64,000 nucleotides of DNA from Bacteroidales bacterium (lineage in GTDB: Bacteria > Bacteroidota > Bacteroidia > Bacteroidales > UBA932). The translations under genes were made by a program, and so were the position numbers. Where the stretch lies: positions 16,081 through 80,080 of the forward strand of contig JAFWSX010000017.1 in NCBI GenBank assembly GCA_017519185.1, in the 5' to 3' direction. Shown here piece after piece: positions 28,356 through 35,760 of the stretch. The notes beneath the pieces were generated by a model, which worked only from the letters and a program-made list of their open reading frames with translations, had not been told where the DNA came from and did not search any database. Within the stretch, counting starts at the first letter, position 1. Each line of letters starts with the position of its first letter.

Positions 28356-31300
28356 TTATCTCTTCCATTCGGCTTTGCGCCAGCTGCGCCCTGTCACGAC
28401 GGGTGCTGAAGTCTTTTGCTGCTTCTGGACGGTCATGCGGGATGCGGTCGGGGCACTGGCAGATGTCTTCCTGTTGACGGCGTCGTAGGCGACGAAGTCT
28501 TCGTAGCTGACGTCGGTGCCAAAAGCCAGTTTGTGGATTCTCTTCCAGATGGCATAGCGTGAGGGAGCGTTGAAGCGTCCTTCATTGTTGTCCATGATGC
28601 TGGTCAGCGAAGGACGCCATGCTCCGGTCGCGTGTGTGTCACCGCCTTCGAATACGCCAAGTTCATCGTACTTGTAGCGCTCGTCGGCAAGGAAAGCGGA
28701 CCACTTCACTTTCGCGGGGTCGGGAGTTACATCGATGTTGGCGTACCAGCCGTTTGCGGAGTAGCTCACAATCTGCTCTTTCCTGTCTTTCGGAAGGGGA
28801 CCGGTATAATCGTAAAAATATTCGTCCAGCAATTTTCCGAATCCGTGACCGCACTCGTGACGGAGCACGACACCTGTCCTCTCGAAGCTGTCGTCGAGCT
28901 TGGTGAAGTAGACAAGGGACGGGCCGCTTGCAAACTTGTCCTTAACCCACTTGTCAGGGTCATACATATAGGCTGTGCCGGCGTAATACTTGAAGTCAGG
29001 CTGGTTGCCGCAGATGAGTACCAGGACCTCCTGCATGCGCTCATCATCCTTGACGGCTTTGCGGGCCATCTCGAAGCACTTCGGGTCGTTTCCGGTTATC
29101 TGCGATCCGCCGACAAGGGCCGATCCGAGGCTCTGTCCGCCGCGCTCGAAACCTTCCGTGGCGGAAACTGTCGTGACGAAATAGATGTTGAAGAGGTTGC
29201 GGAACGGCTTGTAAGGCTCTATGGCGAAGAATTGTTCGACGATGGCTTTCATATCCTTCAGATACTTGCCGCTTGCGACTTCCCTGTCTGAATATGCGTC
29301 ACCCATCACGACGAGGTCTATGCCGCGTCCTTCGGAGGCTTTCTGGTAGACGGTCACTTCGCCCTCGGCCGAATAGTCGCTTGAGATGTAGAAGTCCGGT
29401 TCGGGCAGATCCGTGTAGTCATAGGACTTCATTATGTCCCAATACTGTTTCCAGTCGACATTGTTGGTATAGATCGAGAATGTCCTTGACGGCACATAGA
29501 ATTTCATTTTTGGAGCATTGGTCATCTGCAGGTCGCCCCGGAAGGGAGGGATGAGGCTGCGGAAATAAACCGCCTCCAGGGCTCCGCAACCCATAATGGG
29601 ATTCCACCCGCCGAAATCCCTGAGATTCGCGGACAGGGTCAGGGTCTTCAGGGACGTGCAATGAGCAAAGGCGTATGCACCGATGGAAGTGACCTGGTCG
29701 CCCATTGTCACGGAACGGAGGTTTTCTCTTTCGTAGAACACTTTATCCCCGATCCTGGTGACCTCGTCGGGGATAACATAATCTGCATCGATATTGGGAA
29801 GCAGAACCATCAGTTCGTGGTCTTTGTTCATAAGGCCCTTATGGTCGGACGTGGCGTATTTGCCGTTCAGGCTTTCCAGATTGTCACATCCATCGAAAGC
29901 CACTCCTATGCCTTCCATCGATTCCGGGACAGTCAGGCTCCTGAGTTTCTTGCATCCTTCGAAGGAATAATTCTCAATGTGTCGGATTCCCTCGGGTATT
30001 GTATAAGATGACTCATCCTTTCCGGCGAAGAAGGTCAGAATCATAGGAGCCCAAGCGCAGTCGCGGTCGTAGAGGAATTTGCGGTCGGCGGAGATGAAAT
30101 GGCTGTCTCCGAGAAGATTCCTCAGTTCGAAACACTCCTTGAATGCGTAATGGGCCATTTGCTTGACGGAAGCCGGAATCGTGACTGATTCCAGGCCTGA
30201 AGCTTGGAAGCACATATCACCTATGGTCTCCAATCCTGCGGGGAGGACTATGGATTTCAGTTCGGGAGTTCTTGCGAAGACTCCGTCCACCAGCTTGACG
30301 ACTCCTGCCGGGACTTCGTATGAAGAAACACCGACCGGTGCGAAACCGTAAAGCACTCCGTCGATGATGACAAGGCGGCCGTCTTGCGAAACGTGGTGTC
30401 CTGTAAACCGCTCCAGATTGGCTTTCTCCCTGCTTACAAAACTAGCTGAGCCGACTTCTTTCAGGCTGGCTGGTATCCTGAATTCCGTAACCTTGTCGGA
30501 GAAAAGCAAAATATTGTTTCCTATGGTTTCCACACAATCCGGGATAAGTATGCCGGTCAGCCTTTGGCTTTCTTCTTCGCTGTCTGTGAGCCGGACGAAG
30601 TCCTTGACCGCTCCGCTGAACTGAAGGACGCCATATCCTTTGGCTGTGTTGTATTTGTTGGATTTAAGCGTGCTGGCTCCCTGGTTGTTGACATTGGTCA
30701 GGGCCTTTCCGTCAGAGGTGGTATACCAGACCTCGGTGTCGGCAGGCATCTCTCCTTCAGGGAATCCCTGGCCGCCCTGGATGCAGGTTACCGTACATTT
30801 GGCGGAGAAATCGCCGCTCTGCGCTGTGATGGTGCAGGTGCCGGGGCCGACTGCGGTCACTACTCCCTTAGGGTCGACTGTCGCTACTTTGGGGTCGTCT
30901 GTGGTCCAGGCGACGGACTTTTCGGTAGCGTCGGCCGGCGATACTGTTGCCACGAGGGTCAAGGTCTCACCAACATATATCGTGGCTTCCTTGAGGTCGA
31001 GGCTGATGCCGGTCACAGGTATGCGGGCGGGACTTACGTTCACCTGGCATACGGCGCTCTTGCCGCCTGCCGATGCGGTGATGTTGGCTGAGCCTTCGCC
31101 GACAGCTTTCACGACACCGTTGGATACGGTCGCCACGCTGGTGTTGGAGCTTGACCAGGTGACTTCCTTCTCGGTCGCATTGGAGGGCGAGACGGTAGCG
31201 CTGAGGCTGATTGTTCCGCCGACTTCAAGGGCGGCTGTAGTCTGGCTCATCGATATGCTGGAAACTGGTACTACCGGGTCATCAGGCGGAGTACAGCCAA

Positions 31301-31367
31301 TCACGAAACCGAGGGTAAGAACTGACAGTATCACAAATATGGACAAAGAGGTCGAAAGCTTTTTCAT
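28356..31367 (-). CDS. Lipoprotein with Big2 domains, BspA-type leucine-rich repeats and an M64 (IgA-peptidase) domain
   Basis: A 1003-residue lipoprotein (hydrophobic stretch ending FVIGC, Cys near residue 25). Two Big2 immunoglobulin-like domains follow (about 37-112 and 115-195; each has SATVSPS/VATVSPA and VATV). BspA/LRR_5 repeats span about 250-640 (IPASLKEVGSASF, LPAGLETIGDMCF, VTSIGAYAFAHC). The last third is an M64 metallopeptidase: HECGHGFGKLLDEY at residues 837-850 has the HExxH zinc site, and FNAPSRYAIWKRI is a family signature. M64 includes IgA-cleaving peptidases. Surface exposure and host-protein cleavage are inferred. The start at 31367 (MKKLSTS) is preferred over one three codons upstream. 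The gene ends 5 bp from pnuC. Confidence 0.9.
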   Translation of the reverse strand: MKKLSTSLSIFVILSVLTLGFVIGCTPPDDPVVPVSSISMSQTTAALEVGGTISLSATVSPSNATEKEVTWSSSNTSVATVSNGVVKAVGEGSANITASAGGKSAVCQVNVSPARIPVTGISLDLKEATIYVGETLTLVATVSPADATEKSVAWTTDDPKVATVDPKGVVTAVGPGTCTITAQSGDFSAKCTVTCIQGGQGFPEGEMPADTEVWYTTSDGKALTNVNNQGASTLKSNKYNTAKGYGVLQFSGAVKDFVRLTDSEEESQRLTGILIPDCVETIGNNILLFSDKVTEFRIPASLKEVGSASFVSREKANLERFTGHHVSQDGRLVIIDGVLYGFAPVGVSSYEVPAGVVKLVDGVFARTPELKSIVLPAGLETIGDMCFQASGLESVTIPASVKQMAHYAFKECFELRNLLGDSHFISADRKFLYDRDCAWAPMILTFFAGKDESSYTIPEGIRHIENYSFEGCKKLRSLTVPESMEGIGVAFDGCDNLESLNGKYATSDHKGLMNKDHELMVLLPNIDADYVIPDEVTRIGDKVFYERENLRSVTMGDQVTSIGAYAFAHCTSLKTLTLSANLRDFGGWNPIMGCGALEAVYFRSLIPPFRGDLQMTNAPKMKFYVPSRTFSIYTNNVDWKQYWDIMKSYDYTDLPEPDFYISSDYSAEGEVTVYQKASEGRGIDLVVMGDAYSDREVASGKYLKDMKAIVEQFFAIEPYKPFRNLFNIYFVTTVSATEGFERGGQSLGSALVGGSQITGNDPKCFEMARKAVKDDERMQEVLVLICGNQPDFKYYAGTAYMYDPDKWVKDKFASGPSLVYFTKLDDSFERTGVVLRHECGHGFGKLLDEYFYDYTGPLPKDRKEQIVSYSANGWYANIDVTPDPAKVKWSAFLADERYKYDELGVFEGGDTHATGAWRPSLTSIMDNNEGRFNAPSRYAIWKRIHKLAFGTDVSYEDFVAYDAVNRKTSASAPTASRMTVQKQQKTSAPVVTGRSWRKAEWKR

Positions 31368-31415
31368 AAGGCTCAATATTGTTTGTACTAAAATAAGGAT
31401 TTTTTCTGAATAGAT

Positions 31416-31423
31416 TATATTTG
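31416..31423 (+). promoter_or_regulatory. -7 element for the phosphodiesterase gene
   Basis: TATATTTG matches TAnnTTTG, 20 bases before the ATG at 31444, within the 76-bp divergent gap from the M64 lipoprotein. Confidence 0.5.
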
Positions 31424-31443
31424 TGTCAGATGACTGCAGGCAA

Positions 31444-31947
31444 ATGGCATATATAGGTCTTATTTCAGATACGCACGGTCACTTTGACGATAAGCTGCGC
31501 AAGTTTCTCGATCCGGTCGATGTAGTGTGGCACGCCGGAGATTTCGGTACCGGTGAAGTGGCGCAGGAAATTGCTGCTTTCAAGCCTCTGGTGGGCGTCT
31601 ATGGCAACTGCGACGGCTATGACGTGCGGAGTTTCCATTCAGGCGTGGAGTGTTTCGAACAGGACGGTATGGGTGTGCTGATGACTCACATCGGCGGCTA
31701 CCCTGGCCATTATGACCTGCGTGCCCAACGCCTGATCGAGATGGTGCGTCCGCAGATCTTCGTCTGCGGTCATTCACACATTCTCAAAGTGGTCTATGAC
31801 AAGCACTACGATATGATGGTTCTCAACCCGGGCGCCTGCGGCGTTGAGGGTTTCCATCTGGTGCGCACCGCCCTCCGTTTCCGCATAGAAGACGGCAAGC
31901 TCAAGGATATGGAAGTGGGCGAGTGGCCCAAGTTTACCAAGTCGTGA
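31444..31947 (+). CDS. YfcE/MJ0936-type metallophosphoesterase
   Basis: A 167-residue calcineurin-like phosphoesterase. All motifs are present: ISDTHGHFD (residues about 7-15), HAGDFG (about 36), GNCDGYD (about 57), THIGGYPG, and CGHSH (about 103-107), binding two metals. The small size matches the YfcE family of cytoplasmic phosphodiesterases with unknown natural substrate. ATG at 31444 is chosen because a -7 box lies 20 bases upstream; a GTG seven codons earlier would overlap that box. The end overlaps the convergent CYTH gene by 14 bp. Confidence 0.88.
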   Translation: MAYIGLISDTHGHFDDKLRKFLDPVDVVWHAGDFGTGEVAQEIAAFKPLVGVYGNCDGYDVRSFHSGVECFEQDGMGVLMTHIGGYPGHYDLRAQRLIEMVRPQIFVCGHSHILKVVYDKHYDMMVLNPGACGVEGFHLVRTALRFRIEDGKLKDMEVGEWPKFTKS

Positions 31948-32407
31948 AAGGGTGATTTGAAAGGTAGGAGTTGTAGTAACGCCTGTCACCGGTGACTTCT
32001 TCGCCCAGCCAGGCGGGGTTGCTGATGGGCTCGTCTACGGTGTCAAGTTCGATTTCTGCTATGATGAGGCCTGCGTTGGCTCCTTCGAAAACGTCGATTT
32101 CCCAGGGATGGTGTCCGTTCAGGCTGCGGACAAGGTGGCGTGTTTTCTCAATGGGTGTAGGTTCGGCGAGTTCCAGGAGTTTCTCCGCGTCTTCGGCCGG
32201 GATTTCTTTCTCCCACTCGAAGCGGGAGAGTCCGCCGTCTTCAGAGGGGCCCTTCACTGTGATATAGGCCTGGCTGTCCTTCAGACGTACGCGCACTGTC
32301 CTGCCTTTCGATGAATTGAGGTATCCCTGTACGATGTGGTGCGATTCGTAGACTTCCCCGAGGAAATCTCCCTTCACCAGAAACTTGCGTTCTATTTCCT
32401 GTGCCAT
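31934..32407 (-). CDS. CYTH-domain (triphosphate tunnel) protein
   Basis: A 157-residue single-domain CYTH protein with the diagnostic ExExK-type start (QEIERKFLV), alternating charged strands (VRVRLKDSQAYITVKG, RFEWEKEI), and EIELDTVDEP near the C-terminus. This is the tunnel fold that binds triphosphates and metal. Small bacterial members (NeuTTM type) hydrolyse inorganic triphosphate; adenylate cyclase class IV activity is less likely. A -7 box TATCTTTG lies 17 bases upstream, so it has its own promoter after the serpin gene. The C-terminus overlaps the phosphoesterase gene. Confidence 0.88.
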   Translation of the reverse strand: MAQEIERKFLVKGDFLGEVYESHHIVQGYLNSSKGRTVRVRLKDSQAYITVKGPSEDGGLSRFEWEKEIPAEDAEKLLELAEPTPIEKTRHLVRSLNGHHPWEIDVFEGANAGLIIAEIELDTVDEPISNPAWLGEEVTGDRRYYNSYLSNHPFTTW

Positions 32408-32424
32408 AACAATACTCTTTGGCG

Positions 32425-32432
32425 CAAAGATA
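32425..32432 (-). promoter_or_regulatory. -7 element for the CYTH gene
   Basis: TATCTTTG on the minus strand, 17 bases before the start codon, in the 37-bp gap after the serpin stop. Confidence 0.55.
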
Positions 32433-32444
32433 AAACCGGAAATG

Positions 32445-33710
32445 TCATTTGCCAGAGAAGCGGCCGGCGAATATGATGGAGCCGGAACCCCATTCATCAA
32501 TCACGTACAAGAACGGCTGGTCTGCGTGGAAGACGATGTGCTGCCCGGGTTGGAGCGGTCCGGCGCTTCCATACCATCCTGTCATCGATACGGCAGCAGC
32601 CTCAGTCCTTTCTTCATCCACCTTTATAACGGCATCCTGCTTTATCAAGCTGAGAAAGAAAGCAGTCTCAGACAAGGCGCTGAAATCTGCCTTTGGACTG
32701 AATGCAGCAGGCATTCCCATGTCCGAGAGGATCTTATTGAGCTCGATTTCGTATTTTGTCTCGAACTTGGGTAGCCACACATCCACTTCGCACCTAACGA
32801 AGTTGCCGCCGTGCGTGAGATTATACCAGTCGGTGCTTTTCAGGGCCTCAGTCACATCGGAAAGTGTCTTGCCATCGGCAGGCAATATTACCTTCATACT
32901 GAAAGCAGCATTGCCGTAAGAGAGCCGTAAGATCCTGTACTCATCATTCTCATAATAAAAAGCAGAGCGTTCGTCCTTCATCATTGGAACTTTTTTTACA
33001 GATCCCTCCGAGGTGGTGAATATTTCACTGGCAGTGTTTTCTTTTGGAAACTTATCCTGCCACTGGCTGTTGAAATACAGAGCATTGAGGAGATAGGCGA
33101 CAGCTTGAGGAGATACATCATCCAGAACCTTGGGTATGAGCCCTTTGGTCTTTTCTGAGCACCAACCGTTGATGGCTTTCAATGTGCTGGCGGGATCGCT
33201 GAAGTCCAGATTGGCGGCTTCGGCCTGGTAATACTTGCCGATAGTGCTCTTATAGCTGTCGAGGACAGGGTATCTCTGATTGACAAAGATGGAGTTGGCG
33301 ATGTTTATCTTGGTCCTTTTGTCCAGAGAAGGCAGCTGTTGCATCATAGACTGACCGAATTCGTTCACGGCGTCTGCTTCGCCAGCGCCGTAGCCGAGTA
33401 CCTTGCAGATTTCATCGGCAGTCTGACCCTGGGCTCCATCGAGAATCATTCCGAGCAGGAGTTGCAGGCTGATAGGCGATATTATAAAATCCCCCTTCTC
33501 TGTTCTGCTCACGCGGTCGATGAAGTCAAAAGCGAAAGTATTGCCTTGCCTTGCAAATTCTTTCGACTTGGTGGACAGTTGGACTTCCTTGAATGGATTG
33601 TTGGCCAAATCTTCTGGATCCACATATTCTTCCCCACCTTCAATCTTGTTGCAGGAAATGGTTCCCAAGACAATGGCAGCAATAGCGGCAATGACAGCAA
33701 ATCGTCTCAT
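32445..33710 (-). CDS. Serpin-family protease inhibitor, lipoprotein
   Basis: A 421-residue serpin with a lipoprotein signal (IVLGTISC, Cys about residue 20). Seen: ISPISLQLLLGMILDGAQGQT (helix A/B region), LLNALYFNSQWQDKF, and the hinge of the reactive centre loop VDEERTEAAAVSM near residue 370, followed by TGWYGSAG and the C-terminal HADQPFLYVI. The hinge has small residues as in inhibitory serpins, so inhibition of a serine protease is plausible. The scissile bond probably lies in the segment after SMTG, but I cannot place P1. Gut bacterial serpins may block host or bacterial proteases. Start at 33710; the upstream open frame has no signal-like sequence and is interrupted by the promoter. 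Confidence 0.92.
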   Translation of the reverse strand: MRRFAVIAAIAAIVLGTISCNKIEGGEEYVDPEDLANNPFKEVQLSTKSKEFARQGNTFAFDFIDRVSRTEKGDFIISPISLQLLLGMILDGAQGQTADEICKVLGYGAGEADAVNEFGQSMMQQLPSLDKRTKINIANSIFVNQRYPVLDSYKSTIGKYYQAEAANLDFSDPASTLKAINGWCSEKTKGLIPKVLDDVSPQAVAYLLNALYFNSQWQDKFPKENTASEIFTTSEGSVKKVPMMKDERSAFYYENDEYRILRLSYGNAAFSMKVILPADGKTLSDVTEALKSTDWYNLTHGGNFVRCEVDVWLPKFETKYEIELNKILSDMGMPAAFSPKADFSALSETAFFLSLIKQDAVIKVDEERTEAAAVSMTGWYGSAGPLQPGQHIVFHADQPFLYVIDEWGSGSIIFAGRFSGK

Positions 33711-33749
33711 AATTATGCTTAATAATATCGTTTCTTGATATATAACGCA

Positions 33750-33757
33750 CAAACTTA
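33750..33757 (-). promoter_or_regulatory. -7 element for the serpin gene
   Basis: TAAGTTTG on the minus strand matches TAnnTTTG, 39 bases before the serpin start codon. Confidence 0.5.
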
Positions 33758-33882
33758 CAAAATACTGCTCGCACTTACATAAAATTTGATGAGTAGTAAG
33801 AAATACAAACAGTGACAGCGTATCAAAGGGCGGAAGGTCGCAGGAAAGCAAAGGCTCGGAGGTAACTCGCCCGTGTCAGGGA

Positions 33883-34016
33883 AAAATGGAGCAGGGCAAT
33901 CGGCCTTGGAAGGCATCCTGGAGCAGGTGGGTCTGCTCCACTGCCAGAAATAAGCTAGTGGAGCAGGCCAACCCCCTTCAGAGGCCTCTCTGGGGCATAC
34001 TCGCCTGCTCCATTTT
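33883..34016. repeat. 134-bp element with 13-bp terminal inverted repeats
   Basis: AAAATGGAGCAGG at 33883-33895 is perfectly inverted at 34004-34016. The core TGGAGCAG recurs inside at 33919-33926 (direct), 33933-33940 (inverted, forming an 8-bp hairpin with a 6-nt loop) and 33959-33966 (direct). This may be a MITE-like element or a structured RNA. No coding potential is seen. Confidence 0.7.
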
Positions 34017-34201
34017 GCCGCCGTGTCACAGACCTGACTTGCGGCGACCTCCGTTCGCTGACGCTCACTCCGACCCTCCCGTTGCCTACTTCGTCATCGC
34101 TGCGCGATAACTCGTATTCAACGGGCCCCTCCCTCTTTACTACCGAGGGCGGTAGTGTCGCCGGCAAGTCAGTCTGTTCGGGCGGCTTTTCACTTCCCAT
34201 C

Positions 34202-34236
34202 GTACAAGGTCTGCTAAAACAGTGTACACCTTGTAC
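34202..34236. repeat. 35-nt palindrome, copy 1
   Basis: Arms GTACAAGGT (34202-34210) and ACCTTGTAC (34228-34236) around a 17-nt centre. Two more copies of identical length are at 39182 and 39266. Confidence 0.75.
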
Positions 34237-34255
34237 ATTATTGCACTATTATCAG

Positions 34256-34379
34256 GGCGCATCAGCGCCGTGGCGGAGTGTGCGCAATGTCCGAAGGACA
34301 CGAGCCACGAAGCCACCCGGGTTCTGCGAAGCAGGTTCCGGCATTTCCCCCTTGGGGGATGTCGCGAAGCGACAGGGGG
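34256..34379. repeat. Tract of small hairpins with GAA loops (REP-like)
   Basis: In order: GGCGC/GCGCC (34256-34269); TGTCC-GAA-GGACA (34288-34300); CTGC-GAA-GCAG (34324-34334); CCCCC (34347-34351), which can pair with GGGGG at 34354-34358 or at 34375-34379; and GTCGC-GAA-GCGAC (34361-34373). It resembles dispersed extragenic palindromes. Confidence 0.6.
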
Positions 34380-34392
34380 TTAGACTTTCCGC

Positions 34393-34423
34393 GAGAAAAA
34401 AAGCCCTGCGTGTGCAGGGCTTT
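34393..34423 (-). terminator. Rho-independent terminator of tRNA-Gly
   Basis: Stem arms 34400-34409 and 34414-34423 (AAAGCCCTGC / GCAGGGCTTT) with a 4-nt loop, followed on the minus strand by a run of T. It lies seven bases downstream of the tRNA 3' end. Confidence 0.85.
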
Positions 34424-34429
34424 ATTTCG

Positions 34430-34502
34430 AGCGGAAAACGGGTTTCGAACCCGCGACCTTCGGCTTGGGAAGCCGACGCTCTGCCAACTGAGCTACTTCC
34501 GC
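34430..34502 (-). tRNA. tRNA-Gly (anticodon CCC)
   Basis: A 73-nt cloverleaf on the minus strand. The acceptor stem begins GCGGAAG and pairs with TTTCCGC (last pair G-U). The D-loop (AGCTCAGTTGGCAGAGC), a five-pair anticodon stem with loop TTCCCAA (anticodon at 34467-34469) and T-loop GGTTCGAACC are present. No CCA is encoded. It decodes GGG. A well-spaced promoter lies upstream and a terminator downstream, so it is a single-gene transcript divergent from galK. Confidence 0.96.
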
Positions 34503-34511
34503 GTGTTGGTG

Positions 34512-34542
34512 TTGCAAATGTACTCCAATTAATGTAATTTTA
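34512..34542 (+). promoter_or_regulatory. Probable galK promoter
   Basis: TTG at 34512-34514, 20-bp spacer, then TAATTTTA at 34535-34542, one mismatch from TAnnTTTG. It faces and interleaves with the tRNA-Gly promoter. Confidence 0.45.
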
Positions 34543-34545
34543 CAA
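34515..34545 (-). promoter_or_regulatory. tRNA-Gly promoter
   Basis: On the minus strand TTG (complement of 34543-34545), a 20-bp spacer and TACATTTG (complement of 34515-34522) match the Bacteroidetes sigma-ABfr consensus with ideal spacing. The -7 box ends 12 bases before the tRNA. Confidence 0.75.
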
Positions 34546-34588
34546 GATGCGAATAGCGTAGAAACAAACCTAATAATACATAATCAAA

Positions 34589-35758
34589 ATGCTGAATCAC
34601 AAATTAGTCCTCAGATGCTTCGAAAAGCAGTTCGGACACAAGAAATGCAGCCTGTACACCTCTCCTGGCCGCATCAACCTCATCGGAGAACACACTGACT
34701 ACAACGGCGGATTCGTACTTCCGGCAGCTATCGACAAAGCTATGTCAGTGGCCATCTGCAAGAACGGAACCGACACCATCAACGTATATTCAATGGACTT
34801 CAAGGCCCGCCTGGCGATAGACATCAACGGCCCGAAACCCGAAGAGCAGTGGGCTTGCTACATCTACGGTGTAGTGGCAGAAATGAAGAAGCGTGGCGCA
34901 AACCCCGGCGGCTTCGACTGCGTGTTCGGAGGTGACGTTCCCCTCGGAGCAGGTATGTCTTCATCTGCAGCCCTCGAGTCAGTGTTCGGCTATGCCATCA
35001 ACGACCAGTTCAAACTCGGCTTCAAGCGCGAAGACCTCGCCAAGATTGGCCAGATGACAGAGCACAACTATGTAGGTGTGCGTTGCGGAATAATGGACCA
35101 GTTCGCATCTCTGTTCGGCAAGGACGGCCACGTGATCCGTCTGGACTGCCGCAGCCTCAAATACAAGAGATTCCCGTTCAATCCCCGCGGATACAGGGTT
35201 GTCCTCATCGACACTATGGTGAAACACACCCTCGCTTCGTCTGAATACAACGTTCGCCGCGCACAGTGCGAAGAGGGCGTTGCAAGGATTGCAAAGGACC
35301 ATCCCGGTGTTGAGCTGCTCCGCGACGTGACTCCCAAGATGCTCGAGAGCTACAAGGACAAACTGGACCCGATGGTATTCAAGAGATGCTCTTATGTGGT
35401 ATACGAAGACAAGCGCTTGCTCGACGGCTGCCGCGACCTTGAGAAGGGCGACCTGAAGGCATTCGGCGCCAAGATGTTCGCAACCCACGACGGCCTCAGC
35501 AAGGACTACGGCGTGAGCTGCGAGGAGCTCGACTTCATAGTGGACATCGCACGCAAGAACGAAGGCGTCATCGGTGCACGTATGATGGGCGGCGGCTTTG
35601 GCGGCTGCGTGATCAGCATCGTGAAGTCCGGTGCATACAAGGGCTACATCGAGGATGTCAAGAAAGCCTACATCAAGAAATTCGGCAAGGATCCGCGCGT
35701 GATCAATGTGGTCATCAGCGACGGTGCCAAGAAGTGGAATCTGAGAAAAATCAAATAA
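34589..35758 (+). CDS. galK: Galactokinase
   Basis: A 389-residue GHMP kinase with the galactokinase signature GRINLIGEHTDYNGGFVLP split around residues 27-46, the ATP loop PLGAGMSSSAALE (about 117), and GARMMGGGFGGCV (about 330). It phosphorylates alpha-D-galactose at C1 in the Leloir pathway. The galM gene follows after 2 bp. No galT or galE is in the window. A promoter 47 bases upstream and the shared terminator after galM define a two-gene operon. Confidence 0.96.
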   Translation: MLNHKLVLRCFEKQFGHKKCSLYTSPGRINLIGEHTDYNGGFVLPAAIDKAMSVAICKNGTDTINVYSMDFKARLAIDINGPKPEEQWACYIYGVVAEMKKRGANPGGFDCVFGGDVPLGAGMSSSAALESVFGYAINDQFKLGFKREDLAKIGQMTEHNYVGVRCGIMDQFASLFGKDGHVIRLDCRSLKYKRFPFNPRGYRVVLIDTMVKHTLASSEYNVRRAQCEEGVARIAKDHPGVELLRDVTPKMLESYKDKLDPMVFKRCSYVVYEDKRLLDGCRDLEKGDLKAFGAKMFATHDGLSKDYGVSCEELDFIVDIARKNEGVIGARMMGGGFGGCVISIVKSGAYKGYIEDVKKAYIKKFGKDPRVINVVISDGAKKWNLRKIK

Positions 35759-35760
35759 CT

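Larger units (their letters stand above)
33790..34392. other. Non-coding, repeat-rich block
   Basis: About 600 bp with no credible gene: short open frames here have no recognisable family, overlap the tRNA terminator or are built from hairpin sequence. It holds a 134-bp inverted-repeat element (33883-34016), a hairpin with arms ACTACC/GGTAGT near 34139-34156, one copy of a 35-nt palindrome (34202-34236), and a tract of hairpins with GAA loops (34256-34379). It separates the serpin gene from the tRNA-Gly/galK region. Confidence 0.7.

Noticed and set aside
33883..34016. Attachment site of an integrated element near tRNA-Gly
   Set aside because: No duplicated tRNA 3' end, no integrase and no phage or plasmid genes on either side.
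34256..34379. CRISPR array
   Set aside because: The repeats are short hairpins of differing sequence and spacing, without uniform spacers, and no cas gene is present.
34082..34537. 151-residue open frame through the hairpin tract and the tRNA region
   Set aside because: It runs antisense through the tRNA-Gly gene and its terminator and is composed of repeat sequence; no codon-level sign of a protein.
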